From an uncultured Lachnospiraceae bacterium (GTDB lineage: Bacteria; Bacillota; Clostridia; Lachnospirales; Lachnospiraceae), in contig CAKRES010000002.1 of assembly GCA_934317845.1 (NCBI GenBank), forward strand, positions 124,001 to 188,000: a stretch of 64,000 bases of DNA. Direction: 5' to 3'. The notes under the pieces were generated by a model. The model was not told the DNA's origin and searched no databases. It saw only the letters and a program-made list of their open reading frames with translations. This document shows, in pieces, positions 44,559 through 54,048 of this stretch. A program made the position numbers and the translations under genes. Position 1 is the first letter of the stretch. Each line of letters begins with the position of its first letter.

Positions 44559-46043
44559 ATGCAAAGAGCGTCAGGAATTTTACTTGCAATTTCAAGTTTA
44601 CCATCCAAATATGGAATTGGATGTTTTTCTAAAGAAGCATATGCCTTTGTTGACTGGCTGAAAGATGCCGGTCAGCACTATTGGCAGATTCTGCCGATGG
44701 GACCGACAGGGTACGGGGATTCGCCGTATCAGTCATTTTCTACATTTGCCGGTAACCCATATTTCATTGATCTGGAAAAGTTAATAGAGGAAGGACTTTT
44801 GACCAAACGGGAGTGTGACCGTGTTTCATTTTCTGCGTCAGAGGATCAGGTGGATTATCTGAAGCTTTATGAGAAGCGGTATCATTTGCTGCGGAAAGCC
44901 TATGAAAGAAGTCATATTAGTGAGAAACCGGAATTTCATGCATTTTTGAAAGAAAATGAGCATTGGATCTACGATTATTCTCTTTATATGGCGGTAAAGC
45001 AGTATCTAGGTGGTGTTTCGTGGGAATTCTGGCCGGAGGATATTAAATATCGCTGGCAGAATGCGTTGGACTATTACCGGAGAGAGCTGTATTTTGAAGT
45101 GGAATTCCAGCAGTTTATGCAGTTCCTGTTTCATCAGCAGTGGGTGGCACTGCATTCGTATGCCAATCAAAGAGGAATAAAGATTATAGGAGATATTCCG
45201 ATCTATGTGGCGATGGACAGCTCCGATGCCTGGGCGCATCCGGAATTGTTTCAACTTGATGGAGAGCGCAAACCATGTGCAGTAGCAGGGTGTCCACCGG
45301 ACAATTTTTCTGCGGATGGACAGCTTTGGGGCAATCCGCTCTATAACTGGGAGTACCACAGAACAAGCGGTTATCAGTGGTGGATCACAAGAATGCAGCA
45401 GTGTTTTTCTCTTTATGATGTGGTGCGCATTGATCATTTCCGTGGGTTTGATGAATATTACAGCATTCCGTATGGCGATGAAAATGCGGTGCGCGGACAT
45501 TGGGAAAAGGGCCCGGGAATGGATTTGTTCTATGCGATCCGGCAGGCACTTGGCGAACGGGAAGTGATCGCAGAGGACCTGGGATTTGTGACGGATTCCG
45601 TGCGGCAGCTGGTATATGACAGTGGATTTCCGGGAATGAAGGTACTGGAATTTGCCTTTGATCATATGGATTCCAATGCCAGCGCATATTATCCTCATGT
45701 GTATCAGGAGAATTGCGTTGCCTATACGGGTACCCATGACAATGAAACCCTGATGGGCTGGTGGAAACATGTGGATGAAGAGGTGCGTCAAAGTGTACGC
45801 ACATATTTGTGTGATTTTTATACACCGGATGAGGAGATCAATTTTCCTTTGATCGGTTTGATCCTACGCAGTGCAGCAAATCTTTGTATTGTACCGCTTC
45901 AGGATTATATGGGACTGGACGACCATGCACGGATGAATACCCCATCTACACTGGGCGGTAACTGGAACTGGCGTCTGACGCAGCTTCCAGAAGAAGATTT
46001 ACAGAAAAAAATTGCTGCTATAACGAGAATTATGGGACGATAA
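44559..46043 (+). CDS. malQ: 4-alpha-glucanotransferase (amylomaltase, GH77)
   Basis: 494 residues. Disproportionates maltodextrins in the cytoplasm. Typical start GILLAISSLPSKYGIG; catalytic Asp in VRIDHFRGF, Glu in IAEDLG, Asp in GTHDNET. Standard length. GGAGG ahead of ATG. Confidence 0.96.
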   Translation: MQRASGILLAISSLPSKYGIGCFSKEAYAFVDWLKDAGQHYWQILPMGPTGYGDSPYQSFSTFAGNPYFIDLEKLIEEGLLTKRECDRVSFSASEDQVDYLKLYEKRYHLLRKAYERSHISEKPEFHAFLKENEHWIYDYSLYMAVKQYLGGVSWEFWPEDIKYRWQNALDYYRRELYFEVEFQQFMQFLFHQQWVALHSYANQRGIKIIGDIPIYVAMDSSDAWAHPELFQLDGERKPCAVAGCPPDNFSADGQLWGNPLYNWEYHRTSGYQWWITRMQQCFSLYDVVRIDHFRGFDEYYSIPYGDENAVRGHWEKGPGMDLFYAIRQALGEREVIAEDLGFVTDSVRQLVYDSGFPGMKVLEFAFDHMDSNASAYYPHVYQENCVAYTGTHDNETLMGWWKHVDEEVRQSVRTYLCDFYTPDEEINFPLIGLILRSAANLCIVPLQDYMGLDDHARMNTPSTLGGNWNWRLTQLPEEDLQKKIAAITRIMGR

Positions 46044-46077
46044 AAAGCAGTTAATTGATGGAAAACAGGAGAAAAAA

Positions 46078-47742
46078 ATGACAAAATGGTGGAAAGACAA
46101 GGTAGTATATCAGATATGGCCAAAGAGTTTTTATGATGGAAATGGAGATGGCATTGGAGATCTTTATGGTGTGATAGAAAAACTGGACTACTTAAAGGAG
46201 CTGGGGATCGATATGATCTGGCTCTCTCCGGTGTATGCCTCTCCATTGGTCGATCAGGGATATGATATCTCGGACTATAAACAGATCAATCCGTTGTTTG
46301 GGGATATGCAGACAATGGACAAGCTTCTTTTGGAAATGAAAAAACGAGATATGAAACTGATCATGGATCTGGTTGTGAACCATTGTTCCAGCGAGCATAT
46401 TTGGTTTCAAAAAGCATGTGAAGATCCGGAAGGAAAATACGGGAAATATTTTTACATCCACAAAAAAGCACAGGGGCGGCCTTCTAACGTACGTGCTTAT
46501 TTTGGCGGCAGTGTGTGGGATGAGCTTCCGGGGCAGCCCGACTATCTGTATTATCATTCTTTCCATAAGGAACAGCCGGATCTTAACTGGGAAAATGAAG
46601 AGCTTCGAAATGAAGTGTATGACATGATGAACTGGTGGCTTGCGAAGGGGATTGCAGGATTTCGTGTCGATGCGATCATCAACATCAAAAAACGTCTTCC
46701 GTTTCGTGATTATCCGGTAGACCGGGAGGATGGACTTTCGGATATTGATCATCTGGTGATGGATTCGGATGGAATCGGAGAATTTTTAGCGGAGATGAAA
46801 GAGCAGACGCTTGCCCGGTATGATGCATTTTCTGTAGGGGAAGTGTTCGGTGAAAAGCCGGAGGAGCTTGCAGCATTTGTCGGAGAAAATGGTTATTTTT
46901 CCTCCCAGTTTGATTTTGGTCCGGAGCTTATCGGAAAACATGGTCTTTGTCATGAATATGAAGAAGTGACAGCAGAAACGTATAAAGAGGCAGTTTTTGC
47001 CAGCCAGGAGCGGATCAAAACAATTGGTTATCTGTCCAATATTATTGAAAATCACGATGAGATGCGTGGCGTGTCCCGTTATATTCCAAAAGAGGATCTT
47101 TCTGATACGAGCAAAAAAGCACTGGCTACGGTTTATTTCTTCTTAAGAGGAATCCCATTCATCTATCAGGGACAGGAGATCGGTATGGAAAACTGTGCCT
47201 TTACAAGTATGGATGAAATTGATGATGTTTCAACGATCAATGAATATGAGGCAGAGCTTGCCGCAGGGCTTTCAGAGGAAGACGCACTGGCTGCTGCAGT
47301 AAGATACAGCCGGGATAATGCAAGAACTCCAATGCAGTGGAGTGCCGAACAGTACGCCGGTTTTTCTACAGGAAAGCCGTGGATCAAAGTAAATCCTCTC
47401 TATGAAAAGATCAATGTAGCGGCAGAGCAGGAAGATCCGGCTTCCGTGTATCATTATTATAAGGCAATGATCGCGTTAAGAAAGCAGGAGCGTTATCATG
47501 ATACATTGGTGGATGGTATTTTTGAACCATACTTGCCGGAAGAAACCAATTTGATCGCTTATTACCGCAGGACAGAAGCGCAGAGAATTCTGGTGATGGT
47601 CAATTATCAGAAGGAACGGCGGGCTGTTTCCCTTCCGAGAGCGGTACGGGAAGTGCTGTTAAACAACCTTTCTAACGTGGAGCTGACAAAACAGGAGATC
47701 ATATTAGACGGATATCAAAGTGTTGTACTGGAATTAGAATAG
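46078..47742 (+). CDS. GH13 alpha-glucosidase (oligo-1,6-glucosidase-like)
   Basis: 554 residues. GH13 regions: MDLVVNHCS, GFRVDAIINI (nucleophile Asp), SVGEVF (acid Glu), IENHDE (Asp). Cytoplasmic; cleaves glucose from maltose or isomalto-oligosaccharides. Specificity within GH13_31-like enzymes not decided. Last gene of the operon. Confidence 0.94.
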   Translation: MTKWWKDKVVYQIWPKSFYDGNGDGIGDLYGVIEKLDYLKELGIDMIWLSPVYASPLVDQGYDISDYKQINPLFGDMQTMDKLLLEMKKRDMKLIMDLVVNHCSSEHIWFQKACEDPEGKYGKYFYIHKKAQGRPSNVRAYFGGSVWDELPGQPDYLYYHSFHKEQPDLNWENEELRNEVYDMMNWWLAKGIAGFRVDAIINIKKRLPFRDYPVDREDGLSDIDHLVMDSDGIGEFLAEMKEQTLARYDAFSVGEVFGEKPEELAAFVGENGYFSSQFDFGPELIGKHGLCHEYEEVTAETYKEAVFASQERIKTIGYLSNIIENHDEMRGVSRYIPKEDLSDTSKKALATVYFFLRGIPFIYQGQEIGMENCAFTSMDEIDDVSTINEYEAELAAGLSEEDALAAAVRYSRDNARTPMQWSAEQYAGFSTGKPWIKVNPLYEKINVAAEQEDPASVYHYYKAMIALRKQERYHDTLVDGIFEPYLPEETNLIAYYRRTEAQRILVMVNYQKERRAVSLPRAVREVLLNNLSNVELTKQEIILDGYQSVVLELE

Positions 47743-47802
47743 GGAAAAAAAGAGCTATCAGAACATTGATAGATTATAGGGGTACCTGTTAAAAGCGGGT
47801 GT

Positions 47803-47820
47803 CCCTATTTTTTTATAGGG
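47803..47820 (+). other. Weak hairpin after the GH13 gene
   Basis: CCCTAT and ATAGGG flank a T-only loop. No T-tract follows, so terminator function is doubtful. The remaining gap to 48138 is A/T-rich and shows no other structure. Confidence 0.3.
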
Positions 47821-48138
47821 CGGTACAAAATGGGGTGTCTTTTTTGAAAATAATATTAAGAATTCAGGAGCTCCCTGTATATTTTAAAGAGTGAATGGAA
47901 TTGACCCCAAAGAATACCTCAAGTAAATGTAGAAAATCAGGAAATTAATCCTTTGTCAAAAGATTAATTGAACAAGAAAATAGAGGTGGTAATAAAAACT
48001 GTAAGGTAATATATGAAGTCACTATATAAGCTTTTTTTCTGGCAAACTAGACAGGCTTGAAATTCATATTCTACTTTCAAGAGTTGTGTTTTTTCCCTCA
48101 AATAGAGTATGATTAGTATAAAAAAAGGAGGTAAGTCG

Positions 48139-49036
48139 ATGGATCTTATTAAAATTCGGAAAATACATTGCAGGCAAGCGAAAGTCCTTGGGGATGACAC
48201 AAAAGCAACTGGCAGAAAAATTAGGTATGAGTGATAAGTCTGTTTCTAAATGGGAAACAGGAGTTTGCCTTCCGGATATATCTGTTTATAAAGAACTTTG
48301 TTCGATTCTTGCTATTAGTCTCAATGAGTTTCTGGCAGGAGAAGATATAGATCGAGAGAACATGATTCAGAAGTCAGAAATAAATATTATTGAAGTAATC
48401 AGAGACAATATAAATAAACAGAAATGTTTAAAGGCTATGAAATGTATATTACTAGTTATATCTATTTGTGCCGTATTATTAATTGGATTTACAATATACC
48501 GTTTCAAAAAACCACAGAATTATATTTCTCCCATTGCAAAGGATATCATAGAAATGCAGACGGCAGAACTGCTTGCTGGATCGGATGGAGCATTCATTTA
48601 CAAGTTTATTACAACGGATGAATATAAAAAACTCAGATTACATATTTATCGATATGAATCAGGAAAATTAAGTAATCAGGACAAAGTTGAAATAGGATTT
48701 GAAGATATTGATTCACCCAAAAGTGGTGAAATCGTAATGGTGCCTGATTTTGACAATTATGTAATTAAACTAATTATTTTTGGAGATGGTAGTAAGTTGT
48801 CAACTGAAATTCCTATTTTAGAAAATGTAGAAGATCGAGAATACTATGGTAGATCAGAAACTGAAATAACGAATGTCGTAGACATTAGATACAATGAGCA
48901 GCAGCCGCTGATTGCCTTTGTTTATGATGATGACGCAATGAGTGTTCCTGCTTTAGATGATCTTATAAACAGCCAAGCAGATTTTCTTTCAAAAAATGAT
49001 TATGTGTATTATGTGGCATTTGAGTTTTGTAAGTAA
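48139..49036 (+). pseudogene. HTH (XRE-type) regulator with membrane-anchored C-terminus, frameshifted at codon 5
   Basis: AAAGGAGGT precedes ATG 48139, which reads MDLIK and then leaves frame; an extra A at AAAATTC (48151-48154) is responsible. Without it the protein would read MDLIKFGKYIAGKRKSLGMTQ and continue with the helix-turn-helix QLAEKLGMSDKSVSKWE, one membrane helix (about 95-115) and an outer domain to 49036. Starting at GTG 48188 would lose helix 1. Decay or sequencing error. Confidence 0.7.
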
Positions 49037-49172
49037 TAGACATATACATACGGAGAAGTAATGACAATTTTAGGAATTACGGGATGGTAAAGAAAATCAT
49101 AAGTCACAGCAGGTTTGAAAATGAGGCGGCAAAGATGATGAGAAAAGTCTGATCCGGGAGTATAGCTCTCGG

Positions 49173-49325
49173 ATGAAAGATGAGCAGAAAACAAGGGAAC
49201 TTGCGGAGCGTGTTTGTCATCAGGAAGAGTATGGAAAACAGGATGTGGCATTGGCGATACAGGAAGCAAGGGAGAAAATAGAAGAGGTGCAAGGAGAAGG
49301 ATTGAAGCATACAGTGCCAATTTAA
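49173..49325 (+). pseudogene. Orphan gene fragment
   Basis: About 50 charged residues (MKDEQKTRELAERVCHQEEY to GLKHTVPI) that read in from an interrupted upstream frame. Family not recognised; helical, charged character and neighbours suggest the tail of a mobile-element gene. Confidence 0.35.
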
Positions 49326-49421
49326 TAATACACTTTTTTTACAAGGTAGGTGGGTGTATAATGGTATTAGGATTAGTATGTGGAGTTGTTTTACGGAATA
49401 GCAGAAAAGGTGGAGAAAAGG

Positions 49422-50154
49422 ATGGCAAAAAATCAAGAACATAGAACAGTATATTGAAATAATAAAAAAGTTTTATGATACAGAAGGCTGTGGCGCTATC
49501 AATAAGATATTTTACAGAGGACAACCAAACTCTAAGTATAAATTAATTCCGTCACTAAGTCATATATTAGATGGATGTATAGAGGATGAAGAGAATTACA
49601 TAGCATTTGAAAGTAAAATCGTTAGTGAAGCAAAATTAAAGTATCCCAATATATTTGCAGATAATAATCAGATTGACGAGTTGGCACTAATGCAACATTA
49701 TGGTTTGCCAACTAGATTGATGGATGTAACAGAATCACCATTAGTTGCACTTTATTTTGCTTGTATAGGAGATAAGGAAAAGAAATGCGATGGAGAAGTG
49801 TTTATTTTTAATTCTGGAATTAATGCAAGTATTTTTTCGAGTTATGAAGAGAAAACCATGAAAAAAGAGGGGAAAATAGCATTTGTTAAAGCAAAAATAT
49901 TTAGTGAGCGTCAAAGAGCACAGCAAGGATTATTTATCTGGTTTCCGGATAAAAAGTTAAAAGGAATTAAAAAAAATCCCCAAAAAAATCCGTTTATTTC
50001 AAAAATACTTACAGTGCCAGCAGATAAGAAAGAGGAGTTGTTATATGAATTAAAAATGATAGGTATATCCTCAAAAAGCATATTTCCAGATAAAATAGAT
50101 ATATGTTGTAAAGATATGCTTAAGGATATTGTGAAAGATGCGTATTCATGTTAG
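49422..50154 (+). pseudogene. FRG-domain protein, frameshifted near the start
   Basis: From about 49428 an open frame reads IKNIEQYIEIIKKFYD, IFYRGQPNSKYKLIPSLSH and LALMQHYGLPTRLMDVTESP, the hallmarks of FRG domains. It has no start codon. ATG 49422 after a purine-rich site joins it if one A is removed from the run of six at 49427-49432. FRG proteins are often found in defence or mobile loci; function unknown. Confidence 0.65.
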
Positions 50155-50228
50155 TAAAAAAGGGTAAAATTTAATTTGATTTTCAGGTAAAATAAGGAGA
50201 ATAATGGTTTAGATTTATATTATAAAAT

Positions 50229-50256
50229 AAGAACTGCTTCGGTGGTTCTTTTTTCG
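50229..50256 (+). terminator. Terminator after the FRG gene
   Basis: AAGAACTGC-TTCG-GTGGTTCTT hairpin with UUCG tetraloop (50229-50250) and a T-run. Confidence 0.8.
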
Positions 50257-50289
50257 TACACAAAAATACAGAACAGGAGGACAAAACAA

Positions 50290-50954
50290 ATGTTAAGATT
50301 ATTCAGAAGGGACACACTTACACCGCAGACGGAACGCATTTACAAGGTTCCGCTGTGTATTCAGGATACCATTCCTATCTACCGGATTGCCGAAAATGGA
50401 ATCTTTGAGCTGGAGAGTCCGACTAATAAAGATGGTGGGAAAAAGAAGCTGCATCAGTTTGACCGGATGTATCTGTTTGAGGATATACAAGGGCATTGCG
50501 GCGGCATGGGGCGGTCAGTATATCAACCTGACGCAATCTGCGGAAAATGTCTTTTATGTCAATCCATTTCATGTGCCGGATGCAGTTCCGGATATTGACC
50601 GGTATGTGGCAGAAAAGGCAGAGCTTGCGTATGCCATCTGCGAACAGGCGTTAAAATCGTTTCACGAAAACAATGGTATCCAATTCAGAGTTTATGCTTT
50701 TGCTTGATCAGGACACAATGGATAAAGAAGCGGTGGAAGATCTGTTTGATATTTCCTAAGAGCAGCTTGCCTATGTCAATGGTGCAGAGCCGGGAACCGG
50801 TCTGGTCCGGTTTGGCGATAAGATTGTTCCTTTTGACAATACCATGAAAAAAGACAGTGATCTGTACCGGTTATTTAATATGAATTCCTATGAGATGGTA
50901 AAGAAAAAATGCGAAGCAGACAGTGAAAGAATAAGGAAAAATAAGGACAGGTGA
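50290..50954 (+). pseudogene. Decayed VirB4-like conjugative ATPase
   Basis: Three frames hold successive pieces. YKVPLCIQDTIPIYRIAENG is a VirB4 N-terminal piece. QYINLTQSAENVFYVNPFHV then ERYVAEK-type sequence is the middle. LLDQDTMDKEAVEDLFDIS, a stop, and GTGLVRFGDKIVPFDNT is the C-terminus. The ATPase core is missing. This is a relic of an integrative conjugative element. Confidence 0.7.
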
Positions 50955-50968
50955 ATTGACGAAAATCG

Positions 50969-50997
50969 TTGAATTGTGACAGGAAAAATGATATATT
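50969..50997 (+). promoter_or_regulatory. Promoter of the holin-like toxin
   Basis: TTGAAT (50969-50974), 17-bp spacer, TATATT (50992-50997). The roughly 95-nt leader contains CCTCCC (about 51046-51051), which can pair with the GGGAGG ribosome site at 51086-51091. Confidence 0.65.
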
Positions 50998-51099
50998 AGT
51001 AACATGGCGAAAGCCATAGGAAAGTACCCATGACAGGGTGGTAGCCTCCCAACACCAATGACCGGCTTGCCGGAATACATAGGAAGGGAGGTGGCGCCA

Positions 51100-51216
51100 A
51101 TGACAGCTTTTGAAATCCTTTCGATTTTCCTGGGCATACTGACATTGTTATGTGCCTTTGGTAGTCTTGTTGTAGCGTTGCTTACCTTTCTCGACAAGAG
51201 AAACAAGCGAAAATAA
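51100..51216 (+). CDS. Small holin-like type I toxin
   Basis: 38 residues, MTAFEILSIFLGILTLLCAF followed by a second hydrophobic half and a basic end DKRNKRK. This is the pattern of putative holin-like toxins in Firmicutes (TxpA-type), which insert in the membrane. GGGAGGTGG lies ahead of the ATG. An antisense RNA gene overlaps its 3' end. Confidence 0.8.
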   Translation: MTAFEILSIFLGILTLLCAFGSLVVALLTFLDKRNKRK

Positions 51217-51313
51217 AAATGCCTATCCTGTCGGCAAACAGGATAGGCGGTGTCCGTAAGGACATTTAACCTTGATGGGAGCATCCACTTTGGAGTGGGT
51301 GCTTTCCTTTTCT
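51205..51313 (-). ncRNA. Antisense antitoxin RNA (RatA-type)
   Basis: On the minus strand TTGAAT (51343-51348), 17 bp, TATATT (51320-51325): the same hexamers and spacing as the toxin promoter. The transcript would run from about 51313 and end at the hairpin GCCTATCCTG/CAGGATAGGC (51221-51248) followed by a U-run, overlapping the toxin mRNA 3' end. Boundaries are estimates. Confidence 0.6.
51280..51310 (+). terminator. Terminator of the toxin mRNA
   Basis: AGCATCCACT pairs with AGTGGGTGCT around TTGG, then TTTCCTTTTC. Confidence 0.75.
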
Positions 51314-51439
51314 AATATCAATATATCACATTTCCCCAAATGATTCAACAGAAAACTGAAAATCTCACGAAGTCCTATGATGAGAAATCGGAGGTGGTGA
51401 TCAAGTCCGTCATCCGACTGGAGTTTTTTCCCATTTATA

Positions 51440-51483
51440 TTGACAAAACACACGAAACGATATATTATCCTAAATAGGAATAA
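51440..51483 (+). promoter_or_regulatory. Promoter and Per-box-like operator of the peroxide operon
   Basis: TTGACA (51440-51445), 17 bp, TATTAT (51463-51468). The near-palindrome TTATCCTAAATAGGAATAA (51465-51483) overlaps it and fits a Fur/PerR box, so the operon is probably autoregulated. Confidence 0.65.
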
Positions 51484-51533
51484 ATCCTAGTAAGGGGGGG
51501 GCGAAAATAATCAGAAATACAATTCAAAAGGAT

Positions 51534-51902
51534 ATGGTACTTAGTGCGGTAAATGAAATGCACGGCCATGTTACAGCAGATCAGATATACCATTATATCA
51601 AAGCAAAGTACCCATCAATCGGAAGAGGAACGGTTTACAGAAATCTTGGCATCCTTGTAGAGGAAGGAAAAGTCCGAAAGGTGGAGGTCCCGGATGGTTC
51701 TGACCGTTTTGATTTTACGCTGGAGAACCACTATCATGTGGAATGTGTGAAATGCGGTGGAGTATTTGATGTCGATATGGATGTTATATCTGAATTGGAA
51801 AAGAGGATAAAGGATACACATGGAATCCAGTATCTCAGTTATGACATTTTCTTTAAGGGAATTTGCCCGGAATGTCGGAAGAAGGAAATAAAAGATGCAT
51901 AG
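51534..51902 (+). CDS. perR: Fur-family peroxide-responsive regulator (PerR-like)
   Basis: 122 residues from ATG 51534. Winged helix (HVTADQIYHYIKAKYPSIGR, TVYRNLGIL), metal region (ENHYHVECVKCGG) and a second zinc pair (CPECRKK). The start is uncertain: in-frame codons upstream read IIRNTIQKD, which fits the family N-terminus, and the best ribosome site (a G-run at 51493-51500) points to ATA 51507. First gene of a set with bcp and yaaA, which supports PerR over Fur or Zur. Confidence 0.85.
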   Translation: MVLSAVNEMHGHVTADQIYHYIKAKYPSIGRGTVYRNLGILVEEGKVRKVEVPDGSDRFDFTLENHYHVECVKCGGVFDVDMDVISELEKRIKDTHGIQYLSYDIFFKGICPECRKKEIKDA

Positions 51903-51917
51903 ATTGGAGGAAACAGT

Positions 51918-52373
51918 ATGTTAGAGGCAGGAACAAAGGCACCGGATTTTGAATTACCGGATCAGAACGGAGAATTACATAAACTAAGTGAATATCTTGG
52001 AAAGAAGGTGATCCTGTATTTTTATCCACGGGATAATACACCCGGATGCACAAAGCAGGCTTGCGGTTTCTCGGAAAGATATCCGCAGATCAGTGAAAAA
52101 GGAGCTGTTGTGCTTGGGGTGAGCAAGGATTCTGTTGCTTCCCACAAGAGGTTTGAAGAGAAATACGGACTGGCATTTACAATTTTATCGGATACGGAGC
52201 GCAAAGTAATTGAGGCGTATGATGTATGGAAGGAAAAGAAAAATTACGGAAAAGTTTCCATGGGGGTTGTCAGAACGACATATCTTATTGATGAGCAGGG
52301 GATCATAATCAAAGCAAATGACAAGGTAAAAGCAGCGGACGATCCGGAAAATATGCTGCAGGAATTAAGCTGA
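51918..52373 (+). CDS. bcp: Thiol peroxidase, Bcp/PrxQ type
   Basis: 151 residues; thioredoxin-fold peroxidase reducing hydrogen and organic peroxides. Peroxidatic Cys in PRDNTPGCTKQACGF with a resolving Cys five residues later (PrxQ pattern). GGAGG before ATG. Overlaps yaaA by 1 bp. Confidence 0.95.
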   Translation: MLEAGTKAPDFELPDQNGELHKLSEYLGKKVILYFYPRDNTPGCTKQACGFSERYPQISEKGAVVLGVSKDSVASHKRFEEKYGLAFTILSDTERKVIEAYDVWKEKKNYGKVSMGVVRTTYLIDEQGIIIKANDKVKAADDPENMLQELS

Positions 52374-53116
52374 TGAAGATTATATTATCACCTGCCAAGA
52401 AGATGAAAGTGGATACTGACAGCACAGATACATGGAGCAGACCGGTATTTTTAGAAAAATCTGAGGAGATTCTCGGATGGCTTCAAGAAAGAAACGATGA
52501 AGAGTTAAAGAAATTGTGGAAATGCAACGATAAAATTGCAGCAGAAAACATAGAACGAATCAAGACAATGAATTTTCAAAAGCCACTTACGCCGGCAGTA
52601 TTAGCATATGAAGGGATTGCCTATCAGTATATGGCACCGGCTGTATTTGAGGATGGTCATTTTGATTATGTACAGGAACATTTAAGGATTTTATCCGCAT
52701 TTTACGGAGTGTTAAAACCAATGGACGGTGTCGAACCATATCGTCTTGAAATGCAGGCAAAGGCGGCGATGGGAACTTCTGCAAATTTATATGATTTCTG
52801 GGACGATAGATTGTACAGAGAAGTTGTAGATGACAGCAGGATTATTATTAATCTTGCTTCAAAAGAATATTCCCGGTGCATTGAAAAATATCTCGTACCG
52901 GATGACAGGTACATAACGATTACATTTTGCGAACAGTCCGGGGGCAGGCTTGTTACAAAAGGCACATATGCAAAGATGGCTCGTGGCGAAATGGTACGAT
53001 ATATGGCAGAAAATCAAATAGAAAATCCGGAGGATATTAGAAATTTTGACAGACTCGGATATGTGTTCAGGGATGATTTGTCTTCGGATTATGAGTATGT
53101 ATATGAGAGAAAGTAG
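52373..53116 (+). CDS. yaaA: Peroxide stress protein YaaA (UPF0246)
   Basis: 247 residues; typical start MKIILSPAKKM and the stretch YEGIAYQYM. In E. coli YaaA lowers free iron during peroxide stress. Coupled to bcp. Confidence 0.95.
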   Translation: MKIILSPAKKMKVDTDSTDTWSRPVFLEKSEEILGWLQERNDEELKKLWKCNDKIAAENIERIKTMNFQKPLTPAVLAYEGIAYQYMAPAVFEDGHFDYVQEHLRILSAFYGVLKPMDGVEPYRLEMQAKAAMGTSANLYDFWDDRLYREVVDDSRIIINLASKEYSRCIEKYLVPDDRYITITFCEQSGGRLVTKGTYAKMARGEMVRYMAENQIENPEDIRNFDRLGYVFRDDLSSDYEYVYERK

Positions 53117-53194
53117 GATTCCGAAAGGCAGCCATATTGTATTGAGATTATATCAGCAAGAGAAAAAGGATATAAAAATACGGATGTTCTTGAT

Positions 53195-53866
53195 ATGAGT
53201 GAGACATACTTTAAGATGGCAGATAAAACCGTATCCGCAGCTGAAAACTATTCCGAAAGAGTTGCAGGAATTATCAGGATTGTTGAAATACTCTCAGTAG
53301 CAGATATTATCGTGATAGTGATGCTGATCATCCAGCAGACAATAGCAGATATTAGAATAAAGAATAGCAACAAAATACTGGAGAAAAAAGCCTATATTGA
53401 TCTTCAGACAGGACTACCCAATAAGAGTAAATGTGAGGAAATGCTTTACGATTATGAGTATATATCAGAACCTGTGGGCTTTGTTATGTTCGATCTGAAT
53501 AACCTGAAGCGGACCAATGATACTTATGGACACGCTGTTGGAGACCAGCTTATAACAAATTTTGCAAGACTGCTGAGAAATGCCATTCCATCAAAGGATT
53601 TTGTAGGGAGATATGGTGGCGATGAATTTATAGCTATTATCACACAAACAACAAAGGAAGAGATTTTGTTAATTATGGAAGATGTGCATAGTACGGTAAA
53701 GCATTTTAATGAGAATATACATAGGGTAGAAGTTAGCTATGCATATGGATATGCTTTTTTAGAAGATTATTCAGAATGTACAATGAAGACTTTATTTAAC
53801 AAGGCAGATAAGCATATGTATGAGAATAAAGCCATAGAAAAAGCCGAGATAAACGCCGCAGATTAA
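53195..53866 (+). CDS. Diguanylate cyclase, 5'-truncated
   Basis: 223 residues from ATG 53195: remnant of a helical sensor region (MADKTVSAAENYSER), one membrane helix, then a GGDEF domain with RYGGDEF active site and NLKRTNDTYGHAVGDQ. It would make c-di-GMP. No ribosome site precedes the ATG. The frame stays open back to the yaaA stop and reads EIISAREKGYKNTDVLDMSE, which looks like the inner part of a larger sensor, so the 5' part was probably deleted. Confidence 0.75.
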   Translation: MSETYFKMADKTVSAAENYSERVAGIIRIVEILSVADIIVIVMLIIQQTIADIRIKNSNKILEKKAYIDLQTGLPNKSKCEEMLYDYEYISEPVGFVMFDLNNLKRTNDTYGHAVGDQLITNFARLLRNAIPSKDFVGRYGGDEFIAIITQTTKEEILLIMEDVHSTVKHFNENIHRVEVSYAYGYAFLEDYSECTMKTLFNKADKHMYENKAIEKAEINAAD

Positions 53867-54048
53867 TAGCATATTGTAAGCGGTTTGATATCAGAAAAGA
53901 AGAATAAGGAAATAAACGTGATATTGGAGATGCGATATCTTCCGGAAAATACAGAGCAAGATTAGTAGGGTATCTTAGGTGCTTACGGGATGATATGAAA
54001 AAATAATATATTGAAGTATACATAGGAAGTGTATTTGAACATCACAAT

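Noticed and set aside
45006..45791. 261-residue open frame antisense to malQ
   Set aside because: Mirror of a highly conserved enzyme; no start signals.
49361..49444. 27-residue hydrophobic peptide MVLGLVCGVVLRN...
   Set aside because: Short, no clear ribosome site, lies in decayed DNA; probably chance or a remnant.
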